From: Chloromonas sp. AAM2
Lineage: Eukaryota; Chlorophyta; Chlorophyceae; Chlamydomonadales; Chlamydomonadaceae
NCBI GenBank assembly: GCA_004335635.1
Contig: QAXH01005347.1
Span: 1 to 11,761 of the forward strand
Direction of reading: 5' to 3'
DNA length: 11,761 nt
The translations under genes were made by a program, and so were the position numbers. Positions 9,501 through 11,761 of the stretch are shown here, in pieces. The notes below the pieces were generated by a model. The model did not search any database and was not told the DNA's origin. It saw nothing but the letters and a program-made list of their open reading frames with translations. Position 1 is the first letter of the stretch. Each line of letters begins with the position of its first letter.

Positions 9501-10527
9501 CGTCCGGAGCACCACGGGAGACACGAGCCGCTGTGAGCATGTGCAAGGCAGAAACGGTCAGTCACATGTCAAATCACCTGCCTTCAACCTGTGTGGTTCT
9601 TGTGGTCACTGCACTGCACTGCGCCCGTCAAGCATGACTCAACATGTGTGCATCATCATAATGAACATGTTGCAGTCGCGGGTGTGCATTAATACAATAG
9701 TCATTGAGCCCATGGCCAATGTGCGTATCAGTGCCCTGGATAGCTTGCATCTGCACAAGCTTTACGGGATGCAACACTAGCGTTTGCCGCAGGAAGCCCC
9801 TTTCACCAGCTGCTGTTGGCTCCAACCCACCATGGCACAAACAATGAGCACAAGCGCTGCATGGAGGGCTAGGTAGGGTGCATGGCACACCACCAGGGTC
9901 CAGAATAAGCTGCTCCGGGTCTGTATGTAGCGTGAAATATATGATGGCCTTGCGGGCTGGTTCTTGGTGCCTTGTTCGTCATGAGGCTTGCCTTAGTGTC
10001 GCTTGTGTCTGGGCTGTAAAGCTGTGCGAACTTATCTGCCAACACGCTGGCGCCGAAATAGTGAGGGATGAGCGTGTCTGCATCCCACTCATCTAGCGTG
10101 TCCGTACCCTGGAAGTAGCACAAGTGTACAAGCAACCTGCCATGAACTTGCATGCGATAGTGCCAACGGCTGCATGAACGCGTGCCCAATCCAGGTGCTA
10201 AGTGCTGCATGTAAGTCTACGAGGTGTGAAGGTGTGCCTAGCATACAAACGGCATTAGCAAGAGACCTGCGTGCACAGGAATGTGCCACAATGGTGCACG
10301 TCTACGTGGCAAGGCACGTCATGGATGTGCCTGTTCATGGAGAGATATGCGCACAGGAAGCAACGTCGATGAATGCAGGCTATCTCCGTGTCTGTGGCTG
10401 GTGCAAATCCCACATGCATGCCCACCTCAGGTGCCGGTTCGTTTGCTTTTCGAATCACAGGCGCAATCCAGAAGTACGTGAGCCGCGATAAGAATCCTGC
10501 TGCTTCGTAAGCACTGCTGTTTGCCAT
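429..10527 (-). CDS. ABCC/MRP-subfamily ABC transporter, 15 exons, 3' end outside window
   Basis: This is a membrane ATP-driven exporter of the ABCC family, whose members typically move glutathione or other conjugates and xenobiotics across the vacuolar or plasma membrane; the substrate here is unknown. Exons on the minus strand: 10527-10426, 10108-9831, 9530-9376, 9040-8889, 8485-8352, 8049-7960, 7016-6888, 6526-6388, 6154-4674, 4204-4043, 3520-3368, 2912-2768, 2437-1639, 1385-1203, 537-429. All introns are GT-AG and junction phases match, except for a frame break inside exon 2. Domain order is short N-terminus (no TMD0), TMD1 (about residues 95-411), linker, NBD1 (Walker A 710-718, Q-loop Gln 887, LSGGQ 942-946, Walker B LLDD to 967, H-loop His 1001), linker (1041-1225), then part of TMD2. 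Roughly 1404 residues are visible; NBD2 is missing to the left. The architecture resembles short MRPs (ABCC4-like), but orthology cannot be assigned. The family call is very secure; individual exon edges are read by eye. Confidence 0.93.
538..1202 (-). other. Intron 14
   Basis: This is a 665-bp GT-AG intron. The peptide of the reading frame open at 532-852 on the minus strand has no recognisable domain, and only its last residues overlap exon 15. Short words such as TGGTTTGCACTCC recur at about 771 and 1158. No gene or mobile element is recognised. Confidence 0.75.
1203..1385 (-). CDS. ABCC exon 14: TMD2 helix 2 and coupling region
   Basis: The acceptor CCCTCAG ends at 1386; the first base completes a Lys codon. 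The peptide is [20 protein letters not shown], then [20 protein letters not shown], then [14 protein letters not shown]. These match the TMD2 sequence A-s-x-x-l-H-d-x-x-l-x-x-l-l-x-a-P-x-x-F-F-d-x-x-P-x-G-R-i-l-N-R. The donor is GTGGGG at 1202, splitting the Arg codon in phase 2. Confidence 0.94.
1639..2437 (-). CDS. ABCC exon 13: inter-domain linker and TMD2 helix 1
   Basis: The acceptor GCCTGCAG ends at 2438; two bases complete a Val codon. About 185 residues of acidic then Ser/Gly/Pro-rich linker follow (the regulatory linker position between NBD1 and TMD2). The classical re-entry motif is [20 protein letters not shown], and then a hydrophobic helix ends in [18 protein letters not shown]-x-W is an ABCC TMD2 hallmark. 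The donor is a perfect GTAAGT at 1638, leaving phase 2. Residues 1041-1307. The exact 5' edge in the linker is less certain than the rest. Confidence 0.88.
2503..2615. repeat. 19-bp minisatellite, about 6 copies
   Basis: Plus-strand unit CGCACACATCTTCTTTTCA is repeated from 2521 with substitutions (2521, 2540, 2559, 2578, 2597), with a partial first copy at 2503-2520. It lies in intron 12 of the ABCC gene. Confidence 0.9.
2724..2766. repeat. 15-bp tandem repeat at the intron 12 donor
   Basis: Plus-strand unit CTCCTCCAGCCTGTA occurs at 2724, 2739 and (truncated) 2754. On the sense strand the last unit merges into the 5' splice site GTAGGC. Translated without splicing it gives RLEEY repeats. 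Confidence 0.88.
2768..2912 (-). CDS. ABCC exon 12: NBD1 H-loop and end of NBD1
   Basis: The acceptor GATTGCAG ends at 2913. The peptide [20 protein letters not shown] contains the H-loop His (residue 1001). It continues [18 protein letters not shown], the usual C-terminal strands of NBD1. The exon ends after EILSA with donor GTAGGC at 2767, leaving phase 1. The donor lies in the first of three 15-bp tandem repeats; intron read-through would add (RLEEY)n and stop soon after. Confidence 0.92.
2913..3367 (-). other. Intron 11
   Basis: This 455-bp GT-AG intron separates Walker B/D-loop from the H-loop. No gene, mobile element or strong repeat was seen in it. Confidence 0.75.
3368..3520 (-). CDS. 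ABCC exon 11: NBD1 signature, Walker B, D-loop
   Basis: The acceptor GACCGCAG ends at 3521. The exon opens with the ABC signature [16 protein letters not shown] (residues 942-957), then Walker B VALLDD (962-967) and D-loop PLSAVD. The residue after the Walker B Asp is Asp rather than the catalytic Glu, the ABCC-typical NBD1 substitution. The exon ends with the family motif [11 protein letters not shown]. The donor is GTGAGC at 3367, phase 0. Confidence 0.96.
3521..4042 (-). other. Intron 10
   Basis: This 522-bp GT-AG intron splits NBD1 exactly in front of the LSGGQ signature. Short frames on both strands lack any recognisable domain; nothing else was seen. Confidence 0.75.
4043..4204 (-). 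CDS. ABCC exon 10: NBD1 helical region
   Basis: The acceptor TTTGCAG ends at 4205. The peptide [16 protein letters not shown] follows the Q-loop directly. [19 protein letters not shown] and TELGERGIN then match the ABCC NBD1 helical subdomain, which contacts the TMDs, up to the base of the signature motif. The donor is GTGAGC at 4042, phase 0. Residues 888-941. Confidence 0.95.
4205..4673 (-). other. Intron 9
   Basis: This 469-bp GT-AG intron follows the Q-loop. It contains a short near-repeat (TGGGACTTCA at 4230 and 4252) and several CATGCCATG-type words, but no gene. Confidence 0.75.
4674..6154 (-). CDS. ABCC exon 9: end of TMD1, long linker, NBD1 Walker A and large insertion
   Basis: This giant exon (1481 nt, residues 394-887) starts after acceptor ACTGCAG. 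It opens with [19 protein letters not shown], the standard end of TMD1. A low-complexity Ser/Gly/Ala/Pro/Gln-rich linker of about 290 residues follows, including 11-residue repeats. Then come [18 protein letters not shown] and Walker [10 protein letters not shown] (5207-5181, catalytic Lys 716). After the P-loop helix, about 140 residues of further low-complexity sequence separate it from SLAYCAQ, the Q-loop at the exon end. About 30 residues is normal for that gap. The donor is GTAAGG at 4673, phase 0. The frame is fully open, so both insertions look like real coding sequence. Confidence 0.93.
6003..6080 (-). repeat. 33-bp coding tandem repeat (11-residue units) in exon 9
   Basis: Two full units (6080-6048 and 6047-6015) plus a partial third encode [22 protein letters not shown] and HAN in the linker between TMD1 and NBD1. 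The period is a multiple of three, so copy-number change would keep the frame. Confidence 0.9.
6388..6526 (-). CDS. ABCC exon 8: TMD1 helices 5-6
   Basis: The acceptor CTGTGCAG ends at 6527. The peptide begins with the hydrophobic helix [20 protein letters not shown] and continues with [20 protein letters not shown]. This matches the ABCC helix-5/helix-6 pattern, where a large part of the drug-binding cavity forms. The donor is a strong GTAAGT at 6387, leaving phase 1. Residues 348-394. Confidence 0.92.
6527..6887 (-). other. Intron 7
   Basis: This is a 361-bp GT-AG intron between ABCC exons 7 and 8. No embedded gene or repeat is recognised. Confidence 0.75.
6888..7016 (-). CDS. ABCC exon 7: VLGWEEP cytosolic segment of TMD1
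   Basis: The acceptor ATCCGCAG ends at 7017, immediately beside a GGATGTAGCGG-type repeat tract that takes the place of a polypyrimidine tract. The peptide [18 protein letters not shown] matches the ABCC core G-x-r-x-i-K-x-x-x-W-E-x-x-f. It continues to [10 protein letters not shown] at the entry to TMD1 helix 5. The donor is GTATGG at 6887, phase 0. Residues 305-347. Confidence 0.92.
7021..7065. repeat. Short tandem repeat GGATGTAGCGG
   Basis: About four degenerate copies of GGATGTAGCGG/GGGATGTGC abut the acceptor of exon 7. On the sense strand they form a C-rich CCCCGCTACAT tract just upstream of the AG. Confidence 0.85.
7067..7131 (-). repeat. Partial duplicate of ABCC exon 3 inside intron 6
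   Basis: This matches 9437-9501 without gaps over 65 bp, with four mismatches (7082, 7109, 7124, 7129). The sense-strand translation is [19 protein letters not shown] against [19 protein letters not shown] in exon 3. It lacks the first 29 bases of exon 3 and its acceptor, so it is probably a non-functional fragment. Confidence 0.92.
7252..7320. repeat. 36-bp tandem repeat, about 1.9 copies
   Basis: The unit beginning TGTGGCCTGTCCGAGAGCAG at 7252 recurs at 7288 (TGCGGCCTGTCCGAGAGCAG) with two substitutions. It is located in intron 6. Confidence 0.9.
7454..7517. repeat. TGACG-motif cluster (degenerate 14-bp repeat)
   Basis: TGACG occurs at 7454, 7468, 7487 and 7501, followed by TGACA at 7515, mostly at 14-bp spacing within ATGACGTAATCCTG-like units. 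TGACG pairs are known binding sites for plant TGA-type bZIP factors (as-1-like). Whether this is a regulatory site or just a minisatellite cannot be told. Confidence 0.6.
7842..7935 (-). repeat. Dispersed repeat, copy A (inverted relative to 10768-10850)
   Basis: The minus strand of 7935-7886 aligns ungapped with 10768-10817 at 45 of 50 bases. Similarity then continues through a short gap to 7842. The repeat may be the remnant of a mobile element; no ends or target-site duplications are evident. Confidence 0.85.
7960..8049 (-). CDS. ABCC exon 6: TMD1 cytosolic helix (TDARVRL motif)
   Basis: This is a 30-codon exon after acceptor ATGTGCAG. It reads [12 protein letters not shown] followed by [18 protein letters not shown], the conserved T-D-x-R-v-r-l-x-x-E intracellular helix of ABCC transporters. 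The donor GTGATT at 7959 is weaker than the others, but the next exon continues the motif exactly in phase 0. The exon is flanked by the longest intron of the gene (7017-7959). Residues 275-304. Confidence 0.9.
8050..8351 (-). other. Intron 5
   Basis: This is a 302-bp GT-AG intron whose central part is a 24-bp tandem repeat. No gene is seen in it. Confidence 0.78.
8182..8253. repeat. 24-bp tandem repeat, 3 perfect copies
   Basis: The unit starts ATCAACTAAGAGCTACATGA and begins at 8182, 8206 and 8230. All three copies are identical, with a degenerate half copy just upstream. Perfect identity suggests recent expansion. Confidence 0.95.
8352..8485 (-). CDS. ABCC exon 5: TMD1 helices 3-4
   Basis: The acceptor TTCGCAG ends at 8486; two bases complete an Ala codon. 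The peptide reads [19 protein letters not shown] and continues to a hydrophobic helix ending AIIPLQ. W-x-A-P-L-E-L is a hallmark of ABCC TMD1, and the PLQ ending is typical of the cytosolic side after helix 4. The donor is GTGTGT at 8351, phase 0. Residues 230-274. Confidence 0.93.
8486..8888 (-). other. Intron 4
   Basis: This 403-bp GT-AG intron contains a duplicated GATGGAGAAGGGTGGTGCA-like word (about 8625 and 8652) and a short inverted repeat of GCTGGTGCTGG/CCAGCACCAGC (about 8755-8796). No gene was seen. Confidence 0.75.
8889..9040 (-). CDS. ABCC exon 4: TMD1 coupling region
   Basis: The acceptor GCCCAG ends at 9041; the first base completes a Trp codon split with exon 3. The peptide runs from [12 protein letters not shown] through [15 protein letters not shown] to [13 protein letters not shown]. 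The last piece is the conserved ABCC loop (G-x-I-x-N-L-x-S-N-D-V-x-R-F-D) that follows the second TMD1 helix. The donor is GTAAGC at 8888, leaving phase 1. Residues 179-230. Confidence 0.92.
9041..9375 (-). other. Intron 3
   Basis: This is a 335-bp GT-AG intron. The long plus-strand frame crossing it (8585-9226) is antisense to exon 4 and carries no recognisable domain. Confidence 0.75.
9376..9530 (-). CDS. ABCC exon 3: TMD1 helices 1-2
   Basis: The acceptor CTCACAG ends at 9531, and translation starts in phase 0 with [16 protein letters not shown]. This continues the first TMD1 helix of exon 2 in the usual ABCC way (P-lL-x-x-l-l-x-f/W). A second hydrophobic stretch, [20 protein letters not shown], follows. 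The donor is GTGAGG at 9375, leaving phase 2. Residues 128-179. Part of this exon is duplicated in intron 6 (7067-7131). Confidence 0.88.
9531..9830 (-). other. Intron 2
   Basis: This is a 300-bp GT-AG intron between the two halves of the first TMD1 segment. Nothing else was recognised. Confidence 0.75.
9831..10108 (-). CDS. ABCC exon 2: pre-TMD1 linker and first membrane helix, with frame break
   Basis: The acceptor is TTCCAG ending at 10109. The first half, in phase 0 from exon 1, gives a family-like linker ending in LADKFAQLY (about 10045-10016). The second half reads [16 protein letters not shown] and then the first TMD1 helix ([20 protein letters not shown]), but in a different frame. 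The exon is 278 nt, whereas flanking phases require a multiple of 3. The upstream frame hits TAG at 9871-9869, and the downstream frame is open only after a TAA at 9995-9993. The most likely cause is a one-base loss (real or sequencing error) between about 10005 and 9955. A short unrecognised intron is the alternative. The donor is GTGGGT at 9830. Confidence 0.75.
10109..10425 (-). other. Intron 1
   Basis: This is a 317-bp GT-AG intron. Donor GTGGGC and acceptor TTCCAG join phase 0 to phase 0. Nothing else was recognised. Confidence 0.75.
10426..10527 (-). CDS. ABCC exon 1: start codon and N-terminal motif
   Basis: Residues 1-34. The ATG at 10527 has A at -3 and G at +4, a good eukaryotic initiation context, and an in-frame TAG lies 11 codons upstream (10560-10558). 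The peptide contains [19 protein letters not shown], matching the ABCC motif at the entry to the core ([15 protein letters not shown]). The absence of a TMD0 domain is inferred from this short N-terminus; an extra upstream exon cannot be fully excluded. The donor is GTGGGC at 10425, and the exon ends in phase 0 after Glu34. Confidence 0.88.
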
Positions 10528-10767
10528 GCTTCCTATCCGGGGGTGGTGACTTGACAGCTACCAAACCCCCTTTTCTGTGGCGCAGCCGCAAACGTGCGGG
10601 GCGACGATTGCAACTGGTTTAGACGGCGAGCCCGCTTCGTTTGTGGCTAATCACATGTGTGCGGTTACGTAATCCAACTGTCATGCAAGCTCATTTTGGA
10701 CGCATTGATGGATTGGTGTTGAACCCGGAGCAGTGGGTTGGTGTGGTCTGAATGTAACGTACATGAC

Positions 10768-10850
10768 GGGAGGGACTCCAAACCGTCCAACTTACAAGTG
10801 AAGGGGATTGCGACACACCTGGATGGTTCACCCCTTTGGGTACTATCTTG
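10768..10850 (+). repeat. Dispersed repeat, copy B
   Basis: This is the partner of 7842-7935 in inverted orientation, 90% identical over the 50-bp core and about 11 bp shorter beyond it. It sits about 240-320 bp upstream of the ABCC start codon. Confidence 0.85.
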
Positions 10851-10894
10851 TCCACAAACCTCGCTAGCAGTGTTCTCCCTCATGTGACAAAGCA

Positions 10895-10912
10895 TGAGTC
10901 ACACGTGAGTCA
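10895..10912. promoter_or_regulatory. Composite TGAGTCA - CACGTG - TGAGTCA cluster
   Basis: Two TGAGTCA sites (10895-10901 and 10906-10912) flank a CACGTG core (10902-10907) within 18 bp, about 370-385 bp upstream of the ABCC ATG. TGAGTCA is the GCN4/AP-1-type bZIP site and CACGTG is the G-box bound by bZIP and bHLH factors. A role in this gene's regulation is inference only. Confidence 0.4.
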
Positions 10913-11101
10913 CTCAGGCACACTGTCACAGGCTACTGAGTTTAGCGGACAAAATAGGACTGGCACTCGCATGTGTCCTTGTACTTTGTGCACTAGTATA
11001 CGTAATCCATGCAGCTCACAATTGTATGGGCATGAATACGTATTTCCTGCTGGGTGCGATTGAGCACGGCAGGACAGTAGGAAACCCCAATGCTGACTGC
11101 G

Positions 11102-11208
11102 TCTGTCTGTGCGCCTTACAAGCAGCAGTTGTCACATGATGGAGAATACTTTGAAAGACTGTGCCTCGGTGTGTGCTGCAACAGCTGCTTGTAAGGCGCA
11201 CAGACAGA
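11102..11208. repeat. 30-bp inverted repeat forming a strong hairpin
   Basis: The left arm 11102-11131 and right arm 11179-11208 are complementary at 29 of 30 positions (25 continuous), with a 47-bp spacer. The arm core is GTGCGCCTTACAAGCAGC. It could be a foldback (MITE-like) element or a hairpin-RNA precursor. Confidence 0.92.
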
Positions 11209-11360
11209 AGATCCGGTCAGCTTCGTGATCGTTATAGAGCAAGAGTATTGAACAGAAACAACGAGCACAACGCTGCCACGACAAAACAACGAGGAAACGA
11301 AACGAAATTGATTGACAATACAAAATCGATCTGGCATGGTGTTGGTCTCAATGTAGGTGA

Positions 11361-11645
11361 TACTCATGTGTGTTCAAACAAGATGTGTTGGTAGACGATG
11401 GTGTACTGCCAGTACTGGGACAAACAGATATGGGGATCAAAGAGATATTCATCCTGTGTGCTCGCCTCAGGAGGCTGCACTCGTGGGCGCTTGGCAGCTG
11501 CGAGCTCCTCCATTTCTTCCTCGCTACTCTCACATAGATCAAAGACAGTAGTCTCCTTCTGCATCGCGCTTGCTGCGGCTGCAACACTCTGCGCACGAAT
11601 CGGAGATGACGGAAGGTTTTGAGCTGTTTTTAGATGTGCCGCTTG
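11361..11645 (-). CDS. Possible coding stretch of a hypothetical acidic, NLS-containing protein
   Basis: The frame is open on the minus strand from about 11645 to a stop at 11363-11361. An internal ATG at 11564 would give 66 residues. The peptide contains an acidic run (DLCESSEEEMEEL), a basic patch (AAAKRPRV) resembling a nuclear localisation signal, and an aromatic C-terminal part (CLSQYWQYTIVYQ). Non-random composition suggests a real exon, possibly the last exon or a small protein of a neighbouring gene in the same direction as the ABCC gene. No family is recognised and exon limits are unknown. It could also be chance. Confidence 0.35.
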
Positions 11646-11761
11646 CTGCGCGCATCACCTGACCGAAAACCGTAAAGTAAACTGCGCATTGATGGAGGTA
11701 ACTCGTCCCGGACTTTTTGGCTCCCCTTTTTGTGAATTGGCCTACGCAGCGATCTGACTTT

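Larger units (their letters stand above)
10528..11360. other. Region upstream of the ABCC gene (5' UTR, promoter, intergenic)
   Basis: No convincing coding exon or TATA box was seen. The region contains a dispersed repeat copy, a TGAGTCA/CACGTG cluster and a long hairpin. It presumably includes the transcription start of the ABCC gene, whose exact position cannot be read from the sequence. Confidence 0.6.

Noticed and set aside
10700..10740. tRNA-like GGTTCAA box on the minus strand
   Set aside because: The T-loop-like word is not accompanied by an A box or a foldable cloverleaf.

Overview
The window looks like nuclear DNA from a chlorophyte green alga. The main gene is cut into many short exons by GT-AG introns of roughly 230-940 bp. 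Coding sequence is moderately GC-rich, introns are rich in CATG/TGCA words and short tandem repeats, and the encoded transporter carries long Ser/Gly/Ala/Gln-rich insertions of the kind seen in volvocine-type algae. The species cannot be named from the sequence. There is no bacterial, organellar or viral gene organisation.

Almost the whole window (about 429 to 10527, minus strand) is one gene: an ABC transporter of the ABCC (MRP, multidrug-resistance-associated) subfamily. I reconstructed 15 consecutive exons by eye from family motifs, GT-AG sites and matching codon phases. In order they give a short cytosolic N-terminus without a TMD0, the first membrane domain (TMD1), a very long linker, nucleotide-binding domain 1 (Walker A, Q-loop, LSGGQ signature, Walker B, H-loop), a second long linker, and the first part of TMD2. 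The gene runs off the left edge inside intron 15, so the rest of TMD2 and all of NBD2 are missing. The visible part encodes about 1404 residues.

Four points stand out in the gene. Exon 2 contains an apparent reading-frame break. NBD1 carries a roughly 140-residue insertion between Walker A and the Q-loop. The TMD1-NBD1 linker is about 300 residues and contains 11-residue repeats. NBD1 has Asp in place of the catalytic Glu after Walker B, as is typical of ABCC proteins.

The introns hold several repeats. Intron 6, the longest at 943 bp, contains a 65-bp near-copy of part of exon 3, a TGACG cluster, tandem repeats and one arm of an inverted dispersed repeat. The other arm lies upstream of the gene. 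Introns 5 and 12 contain 24-bp and 19-bp tandem repeats.

Right of the start codon (10528-11761) lie the presumed promoter/5' region, a compact bZIP/G-box-like cluster, the second dispersed-repeat copy and a strong hairpin (11102-11208). A possible minus-strand coding stretch (about 11361-11645) encodes an acidic, NLS-containing protein of unknown function. I saw no tRNA, rRNA, CRISPR array, complete transposon or new multi-gene system.
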